Shown: positions 1 to 9,835 of the stretch, in pieces
How positions within the stretch are numbered: the stretch's first letter is position 1
How the letters are laid out: each line of letters begins with the position of its first letter
DNA from: Aristolochia californica
Lineage: Eukaryota > Streptophyta > Magnoliopsida > Piperales > Aristolochiaceae
Length of the DNA stretch: 64,000 bases
NCBI GenBank assembly: GCA_029961685.1
Contig: JARWKL010000008.1
Span: 37,644,144-37,708,143 of the forward strand
Direction of reading: 5' to 3'
Program-made: the position numbers and the translations under genes
Notes under the pieces: model-generated
What the model saw: the letters and a program-made list of their open reading frames with translations, nothing else
The model's database searches: none
Told to the model about the DNA's origin: nothing

Positions 1-303
1 CTACTTGTGAGAGTCGGTGCCAGGGTGAGGAGACTGTGGTGGAAGAGCTTACTACATCTATATTATAACCCCCTTAATTGGCATTTATTAGTCCTACCAC
101 TTGGGAGTCATTGTCCTGTGGAGGGACATGATGATGGAGGAGTTTTATTATACTTCTTAGCATTGCGTATAGACCCACTACCTACAAAAGATAGGAGTGT
201 GCCCTACTGGAGTATGGAGCAATGTCATACGACTTGGAGTGATTTTACTCTCACTTATCTTATGCCAACTGGGCCTCATGGAAGAGCCACTAGCATGAGG
301 GAG
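1..303 (+). mobile_element. 3' internal tail of a family-A LTR element, cut by the window edge
   Basis: Non-coding stretch that leads into the LTR at 304. It matches, in reverse complement, the sequence beside the 3' LTRs at 19,800-19,980 and 45,401-45,660 (shared phrases on CCAACTGGGCC, TCCTGTGGAGGGACA and TCTCACTTAT). These are the last few hundred bases before the polypurine tract of this family. The open frame at 7-399 is not conserved between copies and I do not treat it as a gene. The rest of the element lies to the left of the window. Confidence 0.65.
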
Positions 304-735
304 AGTGTTGAAAGATATGGAGGACTGCCATTTTATACAAGAAGATCCCATACATCATTTACAGCAAGTTGGGGGTTCATGATGTTCTCTCACCCCTAGC
401 GTGAGGGGGAGTGTTGGAAGATAGGCCCTTGCCCACACAACCAAAGAAGGCCTACATATCTAAGAATATTGGAAGATGGGCTCAAGCCCATAAGATATGG
501 ACCCACATAAGAGTTTCAGTTTAAACGTGTTTTAGTCATGTTAATCTTCTATTTATTTTAGTTTATTTAATTATGCTAGGACTTATCTTTAAGTATTAGA
601 GTTTGGGTATAATTGGGACATGGGTAATTTAATTGTAATTAGATTTTACTACTTTCCTCTATTATAAATAAAGGTTTATGTACTCTGATTATAATAAGTC
701 AATGAAGTATTTCTCTTTTCCATAAATTCAATAGG
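304..735 (+). mobile_element. Mosaic LTR: family-A head joined to family-B body
   Basis: The block starts TGTTGAAAGAT after a purine-rich AGGGAGAG. It repeats a polypurine tract plus TGTTGGAAGAT at 401-422, then runs through the family-A phrase GGGCTCAAGCCCATAAG. From about 515 it changes to sequence homologous to the family-B LTRs at 10,330-10,540 and 12,400-12,610 (TTTTAGTCATGTTAATC, TAGGACTTATCTTTAAGTAT, CCTCTATTATAAATA). The end near 735 resembles the B end (TTCTCTTTTCCATAAATTCAA), but no clean primer-binding site follows. The join looks like recombination between two LTR families; the exact breakpoint is approximate. Confidence 0.6.
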
Positions 736-935
736 AATCAATCTTATTTGATTTGGATTAGCATATGGAATCATAATCTCCTTAATTACTTGCATGATTA
801 AGGCCTTGGTTTGGTTTGTCTTAGTGTGAATTGTTAATTGACTCGGTTTGGTTCAGTTTGACTTGGTTTGGCTTGATTGATTTCCTCTCCTCTATTATTG
901 GTTGGCTCATATAGTGCACTGTATATACATTAGTA

Positions 936-1830
936 ATGGTAGAAGATTATGTGCATATGAGTGGTAAAAGGGGCTTACTTAATATTATCGTAATACCCTT
1001 GAAAGGGTTATCAAATTACTTAAGTTGGGCTCAGTTGGTTAAAAGATTCCTTATCACTAAAGAACTCTTAGGACATTTGGCTAAACCAACTCTGCCTATA
1101 GATGAAGATGATAGTTCCTATATTAAATGGCTCTAGAATGACACACTTGTCATTAGTTGGCACACTAATAGCATGGAAAAACATGCAGCAAATAATGTTG
1201 TCCACCTTGAGACCGCAAAGTAGATATGTGACACTTGCTCCAAGTTGTACTCTAGCACCAAGAATTTACAAAAATTATATGGTGTATTTCTGAACATGTT
1301 TACTACAAAATAAGGAGAAAACCTGCATGAATTTTTGGCTAGATTTAGAGAGCTGATTCAAGGGTGGAAACTTACTCAGCCATATTCAACTGATATACTG
1401 GTTCAAGAAAAACAGCGTGAGACCTTATCAGCTACTATCTTCTTGTCAAATATCAAGCCATATCTTGAAGTAGCCAAAATCCAACTTCTTAGCTCCTCTG
1501 TACTTCCATCATTCGATGACATCAGTACAACATTACTTCGTATCCCAAATCCTTCCTCCACTTCTCATACTGAAGTATCATCTACTATATACTCAAGAAA
1601 TAGAGGTACATCTTCTACCACCCAAGGGCATGGTAGAAATTATAGAGGCCAAGCAAGAGGTGGTAGAAGTGGCTCTGGTTCTTCAAGGTCAGACAATCGG
1701 GTCTGCACTCACTATGGTGGATTGCATCATCTGGTGGATACCTACTGGAAGCTTCATGGCAAAGTAGACTGGGTCACTGCCAACCAAGTCTTAGTTCAAA
1801 ATGAGAATAATACTGCCCAATCAATCAACG
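936..1830 (+). pseudogene. Decayed Copia gag
   Basis: Gag part of a plus-strand Ty1/Copia polyprotein, spread over several frames. At 936-1,133 the peptide contains LKGLSNYLSWAQLVKRFL and KELLGHL, the typical N-terminal gag pattern (GxNYxxWxxxVxxxLxxxxLxGHL). At 1,335-1,830 it continues with LIQGWKLTQPYSTDILVQ, a Gly/Arg/Ser-rich stretch and a broken zinc knuckle in which the second Cys and the last Cys are Tyr (CTHYGGLHHLVDTYWKLHGK). In-frame stops and frame changes show it is dead. Neighbours downstream are the protease, integrase and start of reverse transcriptase of the same element. Confidence 0.8.
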
Positions 1831-1876
1831 AGGAAAGTAAACTCTCATTAATGATGATTATGACCTGTTCCAAAGG

Positions 1877-2281
1877 ATGCGAACTCTTATGGTATCTCCT
1901 TCATCTTCTCCAATACCTTCAACTACTATTGTTCCCACCACTACTTCAGATATAATTTATGCCACTTCCTCCTCTTCATTCTGGATCATCAACTCAGGGG
2001 CCTCCGAGCATCTTATAGGTAATAAGAGTCTATTACATTCTCTATTTCCATGTCTACCAAACAAGTTTGTTACCATTGCCGATAAATCCCAAACCAAAGT
2101 TCTTGGGAAGGGATCGTCCTTTGTCACACCATGTCTTCCTCTAATTGATGTCTTATTTGTCCCTCAATTTTCCTTAAATTTGTTATATGTTAGCCAATTA
2201 ACCAAATGTTTTAATTGCTCTATCAGCTTTCCATCTTCTTCTTGTGTCTTCGAGGATCTCACAAATGAAGCAGGTGATTAG
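1877..2281 (+). pseudogene. Decayed Copia aspartic protease region
   Basis: A 134-residue open stretch containing SFWIINSGASEHLIGN, the retropepsin-like motif of Copia (usually D-S/T-G-A), here with the catalytic Asp changed to Asn. It is followed by the expected IADKSQTKVLGKGSS and DVLFVPQFSLNLLYVSQLTK segments that lead into the GAG-pre-integrase region. It is out of frame with the gag piece upstream. The missing catalytic Asp makes an active protease unlikely. Confidence 0.8.
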
Positions 2282-2935
2282 TGGCGACTATGAATAGGGG
2301 GGCCTTTATTACTTGAACCTGCCTCCAATCACTGTGATTGCCACTTCTCAGATAGAGGCAAGGTCATGGTACAACCAGCTTGATCATCAGTCTGCAACAT
2401 CACTTTAGCAATTATTTCCATCCTTAAAAACTTGACCAACTTTCAATTGTGATGTCTGTCAGTTGAGCAACACACCAAAGGACATCATATTCTCTTTGAA
2501 CCAAACTTAAAGGTGTTGCTCCTTTTTCATTAATTAATTCAGATATATGGGGACCATTAAGTGTCTCGAACATGTCTCAACTTAAGTATTTTTTCTCCCT
2601 TAAGTCACCTTTGTTGATGACTTTACTCGAGTCACATGGCTATTTCTGTTTAAAGAACTATTAGAAAAAAATTCATATTTAAATCCTCTCATGCTATGGT
2701 GTCCACTCAGTTTGGAAAACAAATTCAAGTGTTTCACTCAAATAATACCAAAGAGTACCCATCTAGTGAATTTCAATCATTTTGCCACGATAATGGCATT
2801 ATTCATCAAACATCATGTGCCTACACCCATCAACCAAATGGTGTAGCTAAAAGGAAAAATTGACATATCTTTGAAGTAACTTGTGGCCTACTCTACTCTA
2901 CGAAAGTGCCCTATTTTTACTGGCCTCATACCATT
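2282..2935 (+). pseudogene. Decayed Copia integrase
   Basis: Short peptides in shifting frames identify the integrase core: SDIWGPLSV near 2,537, DDFTRVTWLFLFKELL near 2,617, QFGKQIQVFHSN near 2,710, and TSCAYTHQPNGVAKRKN near 2,812-2,862. This order matches Copia integrase (D..D..E region followed by the NGVAERKN motif). Several stops interrupt it. It is the continuation of the element whose gag and protease precede it. Confidence 0.75.
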
Positions 2936-2995
2936 TTTACAACCTAAACCTTATTAATAGACTACATTCTTCAATTCTTAGTTTTCGAATGAAGA

Positions 2996-4440
2996 CTTCT
3001 TCTCCCTTCCTTTGAAAGTTTTTAGTTGTACATGCTTTGTTCATATCACATCCCCTCAAAAGAGTAAACTTGAGCCTAAATAAATTAAGTGTATCTTTTT
3101 GGGTTACTCTCATATCCAAAAAGGCTATGTCTGCTATAATCCCTCTCTTCGGAAGTTAATTGCTTTTAGGGATGTCACATTTTTTTAGAACACATCTTTT
3201 TATTCCTCAAAAGATACACCTCCAGATCTTTCATCACTTTAGCCAACTCCGAAGCCCGTAGCCAATTGATGCGGTTCAACTTCAACCCCCTGAAGACTCG
3301 ACCAACACCACACCTGTAGAGTTTATGGATCCCTCTGACGTAAGTCCATCTTCTCCTGTTGTATTTGGCCACAATGTGATACTTGGCCCATAGCTCTATG
3401 GAAGGAGCCTCGAACTTGCACTAGGCCCTCCACTTCTCATTCTATTTCAAACTTTGTTTCTCAACATCGATTATCTTCTTCATGCTATCAGTTTCTTAGA
3501 TCTATTTTTAATATCTTTGTTCCATTGTCCTATTAGGAGGCTCTGAGACATCCAGGATGGAAGGCTGCCATGGAAGAAGAAATGCATGTCTTATCATAAG
3601 CATGGCACAAGGGTGTATTTAAAGATGATGATGTATGTCTACTTATGTCTTTTCTTTTTGAAAGCTTATAGCCCTAAGGGCATTTTAGTCATTATAATAA
3701 TCCTTCATAAATTATAAATAGAGGCTCAAGGCAAGGGGTAGATCATCAAGTCTCTCCTCTTCCCTCTCAAATTCCTCCTTAGACTGTTCTGTCAAAGTCT
3801 CTCTCTTTCTCCTCTTCTCCCTTCCTTTGAAGGTCTTTTGTTGCACATGCTTTATTCATGTCACATCCCCACAAAAGAGTAAGTTTGACCCTAAGTCTCT
3901 TAAGTGTATTTTTTATTTTTTTGTTACTTTTCTACCCAAAATGGTTATGTCTGCTACAATCCTTCTCTTTATAAGTTAACTATCTCTAAGGATGTAACCT
4001 TTTTTGAGGACACATCTTTTTATTCTTCAAAAGATGCTCCTCTAGATATTTCATCTGCTCAAGTAGCTCTGAAGCTTGTTGTGCCACTTGATCCGGATCT
4101 AGTTTAGCCTCTTGAAGCATCAATCGATACCACACTTATGGAGTTTACGGATCCCTCCGAGGTAAGCTCTTCTTCCCCTGTTATTTTTTGTCCACCTTTT
4201 TTATACTAGGCCCATAGCTTCGTAGAAGGAGCCTAGAACTAGCACTAGGCCCTCCACTTCTCACCCAATATGCAATTTTGTTTCTCACGATTTGTTGTCT
4301 TCTTCATGTTATCAATTTCGTGCATCTATTTCTTCCATCTCTGTTCCATAGACATATCAAGAGGCTCCGAGGCATCTAGGATGGAAGGCGACAATGGCAG
4401 AAGAATTGAATTCATTGTACAATAATCAGACTTGGACTCT
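2996..4440 (+). repeat. Direct duplication inside the Copia remnant (about 600 bp, two copies)
   Basis: The segment at about 2,996-3,590 recurs at about 3,812-4,430 in the same order. Both copies contain TTGTTCAT/TTATTCAT followed by CACATCCC and AAAAGAGTAA, the phrase GGCTATGTCTGCTA / GGTTATGTCTGCTA, AGGCCCTCCACTTCTCA, and the start of reverse transcriptase (peptides HPGWKAAMEEEM and HLGWKATMAEEL). The encoded region is the Copia integrase-RT connection (KCIFLGY-like, VTFFEDTSFY). The copies have diverged by many substitutions, so the duplication is old. About 210 bp of LTR-like sequence (3,600-3,811) lies between them. Confidence 0.8.
3600..3811 (+). mobile_element. LTR-like fragment between the two duplicated Copia segments
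   Basis: This stretch has features of an LTR 3' half: GGGCATTTTAGTCATTATAA, a TATA-like TTATAAATAGAGG, GATCATCAAGTCTCTCCTC and a CT-rich leader. It is not Copia coding sequence and separates the two copies of the duplicated connection/RT segment, so it is probably an inserted or recombined partial LTR. No target duplication could be read. Confidence 0.4.
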
Positions 4441-4640
4441 CATTTCACTTCCTCTCAGATAGAAACATGTGGGTTGTAAATGGGTTTTCACTATCAAGTA
4501 TAATTTGGATGGTCATTTTTTGTGGATGAAGACAGCCAATCAATAAAAATGCGGAGGCTACATGTATTAGGATCCACAAGAGCTGCACAATTTCGAGATG
4601 CCATAGCAACTAGTATGTGGAATGATCATTGATGGTTGTA
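4440..4640 (+). pseudogene. End of Copia RT remnant followed by a short transposase-like peptide
   Basis: 4,440-4,530 still reads as Copia RT (VGCKWVFTIKYNLDG). From about 4,543 the frame changes to KMRRLHVLGSTRAAQFRDAIATSMWNDH. That peptide loosely recalls the C-terminal tail of plant PIF/Harbinger-type proteins (F-R-D-x-I-A-x-x-M-W-N). The resemblance is short and I rate it weak; it could also be chance. Confidence 0.3.
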
Positions 4641-4825
4641 TCTTATTGCTTTTGAATATGTATTTTGTCGTTCATATGTATTAAACTAGTAAGTTGATGA
4701 TTTTAATATTAAATGCACGAACTCATTGTTATATTCCTAGGCATAACCGTTTGTTTTTATGCTATAAATTGTGGACTATTACGAGTAACTCGGTTCATTT
4801 TTAAGCATGTTTTTTAAGTTTTAAT

Positions 4826-4833
<8 letters not shown>

Positions 4834-4856
<23 letters not shown>
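4834..4856. repeat. (TG)n microsatellite
   Basis: An uninterrupted run of about 11 TG dinucleotides at the start of the AT-rich arm left of the KCS gene. Confidence 0.9.
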
Positions 4857-4859
4857 TAT

Positions 4860-5692
4860 TAATAATCTATCCTAGTTTATTAATAAAATAGTATATTTAT
4901 TTATTTATTATATGTTATTTATAATCTATCATTGTAAATAAAATATTGTTAAAGAGAGCATTTGATCAATTATTTTGGTTTAATTATCCCATTTTATAAT
5001 TAATTAAACTGATCATTTTTAATTTTGTAAAAAGATATTATTAATTAATAGTACGTAAAAAATCTATCTTCTATTATTAATAAAATAAGTTTTTTTATTT
5101 ATTCAGTATATTCAGTTTGTAATTACTGTATTGAATTAGTGATTTAATAGTTGTACTTGAAATATTGTTAAAGTAAACATTTGATCAATTATTTTAGTTT
5201 AATTATCGTATTGTTATAATTAATTAAACCAATGGTTTTAAATTTTGTGGCAATAAATTATTAATTAATAATACATAAAAATATATAATGTGTTATTGCA
5301 AAATTATTTTTTTATTTTTATTTTTATTACTGTATTAATTTACTGAATTTTAATGTTAAAATATATCTTATGTTATTAATAAATTTATTTATTTATTTAT
5401 TATATTCGCATTTTTTATTTTTTACTTTTTTTATAATTTATTACAGTCACACTTAATCATTATATTATTTTATAATAAATTGTAATCATTAATTATTATA
5501 ATATAGTATTTCATTAATTATTATATTAATATATTTTAATACTACATTAAATCACTTATTAGTGTAGTAACCATATTTATTTTGGTTAATTATCAGTTTA
5601 TGTATATGTTCTATTTAAGTATATTATAACAAAAAAATCCATTCTCTTGTTTACATCATATTTTTCATTTTGGGGCACTCGTCTACACTAAC
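4860..5692 (+). repeat. AT-rich repeat arm left of KCS, inverted relative to 8,834-9,441
   Basis: From about 5,080 to 5,692 this matches the reverse complement of 8,834-9,441 in order. Shared blocks are TTAGTGATTTAATAGTT, ATAATTAATTAAACCAATGG, ATTAATTAATAATACATAAA, ATATATCTTATGTTATTA / ACATATCTTATGTTATTA, TAATACTACA(T/C)..TTAAATCACTTA, TTTATTTTGGTTAATTATC and ACTCGTCTACACT(A/G)ACAC. The part at 4,860-5,050 is a further, more degraded copy of the same phrases. No gene is visible. The arm ends where the KCS upstream region begins. Confidence 0.75.
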
Positions 5693-7079
5693 ACCCAAGG
5701 AAGCAAGAGTTCAATATGAATCAAATCATTGCCTTGAATTTGAAATCTAACTTCACTCACTCTCATAATTACATAAAATACCACTCAAACTATTGCAACA
5801 CGCACCATTTCATTGATTGATAAACCCTTTTTTGTAACTTTTTTAAAGCGTAAAAAATAACTATTTTTGGCTAGAAATCTTATAAATAAACTCTCAGATT
5901 CATTCAAGAGTAATTATTGAGCATTTATTGATATACCAAAGCTTTAGGAGATTAACTAAGTATAATTGAGTATTACACATAACTTAAAAGAGAGGCGATC
6001 ATAAGTAACAATAAAAAATTTAGATCTATTAGTACTAAACTAAGAAGCAGGTGAACCTTCAATAAAACAAGGACATACAAAATCATGCAAAACATCTAAA
6101 ATAGATATTGTGATTAGTCTCCTAAGTGGAACCACATCATAATAGGGCTAATTTTAGGGAACCTATAACAGTCTCCTTAACAGGTGGTTAAAAACCTGAG
6201 AGGCCATGTTCGAAATGTCTCCACAGGATGCCCACCCTTACTTGGGTCTCATGTACTGTTTACAATGTATTTTCTAAAAGGAGTGTATTCAATGGAGTTA
6301 CTTCTGACTTCATACTAGGGTTTGCTTGATAAAGGAAAAGCTATAGAGTTGGGGTTATAGCCATCAGTAAAGAACTTGGATCAATAAGCTATTATGGTAC
6401 GAATTGTTGCTCAGGGAGCAGCAGAGCAGCAGCAGATCCCAACTCATCACCAGAGGTACAAGTGTAATGACCATGACCGACCTATAAAGACGATGACAGA
6501 GACTGAACAATTACAACCCATGTTGAAGCACGCATCTATTTAAATGTGCATGGTAAATACAGAAAATAGAGAGTGGCCTTAGAGGTCCAAACCTTGAGGA
6601 TTGTACTGTATGGGCAACAGCATGGAGATCGGAGGAGATCACAACAGCCAGAGCACAAAGCAGCAGAAGGTCATCTTCTCCAGACTAATTTCCCTTCACC
6701 AGAAGCAGATCATCGAACCAGAAGTGCTGCTTAAACTTATGATGCTAAAGAGTATTTGGGGATTTGGAAATGTTTCGCCATAGTCAGAGCATACTTTGAG
6801 TCTAAGAAGGTCTGAACCCTTTAATTCTCTTTTTGAGGGAGAGAGGATGCAGCCCTACTGTATCTATTAAAGTTTTCTGATTTTGCAGTAGCTAGGTTCA
6901 CATTTCGAACTCAAATGGCATAGGCATAAACAATAACTGCTTTGTCTTCTTCGTAAATACCCACCAACCGAATTCATTGCACCTTAAACACCCTTTAAAT
7001 TCTCCGCCTTGCTGCATGATTGCTCACTGCTTGCTGCTTTGCATCCCTGAAAGCCCCCAACAAGCTCTATGTTCTAAGG
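5693..7079 (+). other. Upstream region of the KCS gene
   Basis: About 1.4 kb with no supported gene. It would contain the promoter and 5' leader of the KCS gene. The open frame at 6,601-6,783 shows no recognisable domain. An out-of-frame ATG at 7,016 and an in-frame TGA at 7,017-7,019 lie just upstream of the KCS frame. No clear TATA box could be assigned. Confidence 0.4.
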
Positions 7080-8492
7080 ATGGAGCTCAGACATCTTTCC
7101 TTCCCCACTCTTTTCTCTGCCATCATCGCCTTCCTGATTGGAACGTTTTGTTTCCGTCTGCAAATGACGCAGCCTGAACTCAAAATGTTAAGGGTCGTGT
7201 ACTGCGCCTGCTTCATCAGTTACTTCTTGTATAGGGTCGTTCTCGCAAGGCATCGAACCATTTACCTCGTCGACTTCGTCTGTTTCCGGCCTCCGCCTTC
7301 ATGCCGAGTACCGTTCTCGACTTTCGTTGAGCATTGCTATCTTTGCTTCGAGAGCAGCCCCAAGGATGCTAATTTCCAAGTGCGGGTGCTTGAGAAATCC
7401 GGCCTTGGTCAGGCGACGAGCCTGCCTCCCGCAGTCCAATTCGTCCCGCCGGAGCCCACCGAGGCTGCAGCCACCGCGGAGTCTCGCCTTGTCATCTTCT
7501 CCCTCGTCGACGAGATCTTCGCGAAGACTGGACTCAAGCCTAGTGACATCGATGTGCTGGTGGTTAACTGCAATGTCTTCGCGCCCACCCCGTCCTTAAC
7601 TTCGATGATCATCAACAAGTACAAGCTGCGAAGAAACGTGAAGGCGTATAATCTGTCTGGGATGGGTTGCAGCGCCGAGCTCATCGCACTCAAGCTTGCG
7701 CAAAACCTGCTTCAAGTGCACTCTAATTCCTACGCTTTGCTGCTCTCCACTGAGATCATCACTCCTTGCAGCTATTTGGGGAAGGAGAGGCCTATGCTGG
7801 TGACCAACTGTTTGTTCCGGATGGGTGGAGCTGCTTTGATCATATCAAACAGATCGAGCGACAGGCGCCGGGCGAAGTACCGTCTCAACCACGTCATTCG
7901 GACTCATCTGGGCGCAGATGACCGAGCCTACGACTGCGTGCAACAGCTGGACGACGAGCAAGGATACATCGGCTTCGCGCTCTCCAAAGACCTACCCTTC
8001 ATTGCCGGTGAAGCCCTGAGGGCAAACATCACCGCTCTGGGTCCTCTGGTCCTTCCCATATCCGAGAAGCTCATGTTCGTACTGAACCTCCTGCGCCGGA
8101 AGTTATTCGACGACCCCAAGTTCAAGCCTTACATCCCCAACTTTAAACGCGCCTTCGACCACTTCTGCATCCACGCCGGAGGTCGCGCCGTGATCGACGA
8201 CCTTCAGAAGTCCCTCCGACTGTCAGCTGAGGATGTGGAAGCCTCCCGGATGACGCTGTACAGGTTCGGAAACACTTCGTCGTCGTCTCCATGGTACTCG
8301 CTTGGGTACACGGAGGCCAAGGGGAGGATGCAGAAAGGAGATCGGGTGTGGCAGATAGCACTGGGGAGCGGTTTCAAGTGTAGCAGCGCGGTGTGGACGT
8401 GCAACCGGACGATCTCGAGGGCGGCCGAGGGGGCTTGGGCCGACTGCATCGACCAGTATCCCGTCCAAATTCCTGATGCCATGAACGTATAG
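7080..8492 (+). CDS. 3-ketoacyl-CoA synthase, CER6/KCS6-like
   Basis: Condensing enzyme of the ER fatty-acid elongase, which joins a long-chain acyl-CoA to malonyl-CoA on the way to cuticular wax and other very-long-chain lipids. The single open frame gives 470 residues from the first in-frame ATG (7,080). Two hydrophobic segments (about 6-24 and 40-58) fit the N-terminal membrane anchors. Then come TIYLVDF, the active-site block NLSGMGCSA (Cys197), FRMGGAA, RTHLGADD, HFCIHAGGRAVID (His361, His365), RFGNTSSSS (Asn398) and GSGFKCSSAVW. The cysteine, second histidine and asparagine required in FAE1 are all present. Wording such as SCRVPF, EIITP and the end CIDQYPVQIP is closest to CER6-type KCS. 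Oddities: Tyr394 replaces the usual histidine in T-L-H-RFGNTSSS, and Glu follows CSA where Gly is usual. Twenty residues upstream (from 7,020) also resemble the KCS N-terminus (KLYVLRMELRHL) but follow a TGA, so the true start or a 5' exon may be lost. It is GC-rich against AT-rich flanks. Confidence 0.92.
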   Translation: MELRHLSFPTLFSAIIAFLIGTFCFRLQMTQPELKMLRVVYCACFISYFLYRVVLARHRTIYLVDFVCFRPPPSCRVPFSTFVEHCYLCFESSPKDANFQVRVLEKSGLGQATSLPPAVQFVPPEPTEAAATAESRLVIFSLVDEIFAKTGLKPSDIDVLVVNCNVFAPTPSLTSMIINKYKLRRNVKAYNLSGMGCSAELIALKLAQNLLQVHSNSYALLLSTEIITPCSYLGKERPMLVTNCLFRMGGAALIISNRSSDRRRAKYRLNHVIRTHLGADDRAYDCVQQLDDEQGYIGFALSKDLPFIAGEALRANITALGPLVLPISEKLMFVLNLLRRKLFDDPKFKPYIPNFKRAFDHFCIHAGGRAVIDDLQKSLRLSAEDVEASRMTLYRFGNTSSSSPWYSLGYTEAKGRMQKGDRVWQIALGSGFKCSSAVWTCNRTISRAAEGAWADCIDQYPVQIPDAMNV

Positions 8493-8833
8493 CAGGTATA
8501 ATCCACTCGGAAAGACATTTGATCAGTCAACATATCACCAGTTTTTCCGTGGTTGTACCATCTTGCTCGAAGCTTTTACCTCTCTTTAATGATTCACGAG
8601 TATTTTCTTCTAGGGTTACCTGCTCGGCCTTACACTTTTGTCCTTAGTTTCTGACATTGTCGGTTGGAAGGTCAAAATGTCAAAGACAGAAGTACAAACT
8701 CAACCTCCACATATGTAGAAGAAAAAATTTAAAAATAACAACAACTAAGAAAAACTGAAACCGAAGAGGCAAAAAGGACCCAAAATAAGAAGTTGAAGAA
8801 AAAATAAGGGGGGGTTAGTCTTCATCCTTGTGT
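8493..8833 (+). other. 3' flank of KCS
   Basis: No further gene. This is probably 3' UTR and spacer. A G7 run followed by GTTAGTC (near 8,809) marks the entry into the repeat arm; a roughly reverse-complementary GGACTAACCCCC occurs near 9,982. Confidence 0.4.
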
Positions 8834-9441
8834 CAGTGTAGACGAGTTTAAATACATTGAAATACAGATTTCAGTGTCAGTGCCCTATAATATACTTAAA
8901 TAAAACATGTATCTAAACAGATAATTAACCAAAATAAACATTGTTACTACACATATAAGTGATTTAACGTGTAGTATTAGAATATATTAATATCCTAATT
9001 AATAAAAAATATTATATTACTTAATGATTATATTTTATTATAAATTAATATAATAATTACATGTGACTAGAATAAATTTTTTAAAATAAATAAATAAAAT
9101 AAATAAATAGCATAAGATAATATAATAAATAAATAAATTATTTTTTAATAACATAAGATATGTTTTAACATTAAAAACCGCTAATTTAATAAAATTATAA
9201 ATTAATTAATTAATATATTTATCAATATCATAATATATATTTTTATGTATTATTAATTAATAATATATTGTTACAAAATTTAAAACCATTGGTTTAATTA
9301 ATTATAGCAATGGGATAGTTAAACCAAAACAATTTATCAAATATTTAATTTAACAATATTTTAATTATAACTATTAAATCACTAATTTAATATAGTAATT
9401 ATAAAATAAATATATTAAATAAATAAAAATAATTATTTTAT
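8834..9441 (-). repeat. AT-rich repeat arm right of KCS, inverted copy of the left arm
   Basis: Reverse complement of about 5,080-5,692, beginning GTGTCAGTGTAGACGAGT and running to the TAATTATAAAATAAATA block. Indels and substitutions are frequent, so the arms are not a recent duplication. Together the arms bracket a 3.1-kb segment holding only the KCS gene and its flanks. No transposase is encoded in either arm. Confidence 0.75.
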
Positions 9442-9473
9442 AAATAAACTATATAAATTATTATTTTTATGAT

Positions 9474-9514
9474 GATGGTTTAATTTTTCCTAACTTAGGA
9501 AAAATTAAACCATC
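9474..9514. repeat. Perfect palindromic hairpin, core TTTCCTAA-C-TTAGGAAA
   Basis: Two perfectly complementary 20-base arms (9,474-9,493 and 9,495-9,514) around a single C at 9,494. The inner part is the same core found at 21,992, 22,766, 22,904 and 24,181. The outer arm sequence here (GATGGTTTAATT and its complement) is specific to this copy. Confidence 0.92.
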
Positions 9515-9835
9515 GTTTTCCTCATGGCGAGCATCGTCTTCCTCAGAGGCAGGAGACTACGGCGGGCCAGCCAACAACGGCGACGGAGGCGGCGCTCCGA
9601 CGGTACGCCGAGAGGGAGGCCAAGAGAGAAGAGAAGTCGGGAGGTCGAGAGGCTCAGCGACAGAGGCTCGAACTCCCGTTCTCTGTGACAGGTTGAGAGG
9701 GAGGAAGGCCGACTGGGGGAGAAAGGAGGAGAGAGGGAGGCTGAGAGGCTCGGCCTCCCGTACTCTGCGATGGAAAGAGGAAGGCTGACAGGGGGGGGGG
9801 GGGCGGGCTGGAGCAATGTACTTCCAAGTGTTTGA
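9515..9835. other. GC-rich, purine-biased block with a G13 run
   Basis: A sharp switch from about 15% GC to strongly GC-rich sequence, made of GGCGG, GAGGGAGG and GAGAGG words, ending in a run of 13 G (about 9,788-9,800). Open frames exist on the minus strand (9,505-9,918) but they are low-complexity Ser/Pro/Arg-rich and match no family I know. It is probably part of a non-autonomous element; the G run could form a quadruplex. Confidence 0.45.

Noticed and set aside
7327..8533. Several antisense or shifted open frames inside the KCS gene
   Set aside because: Shadows of a GC-rich real coding frame; the KCS frame explains the conservation.
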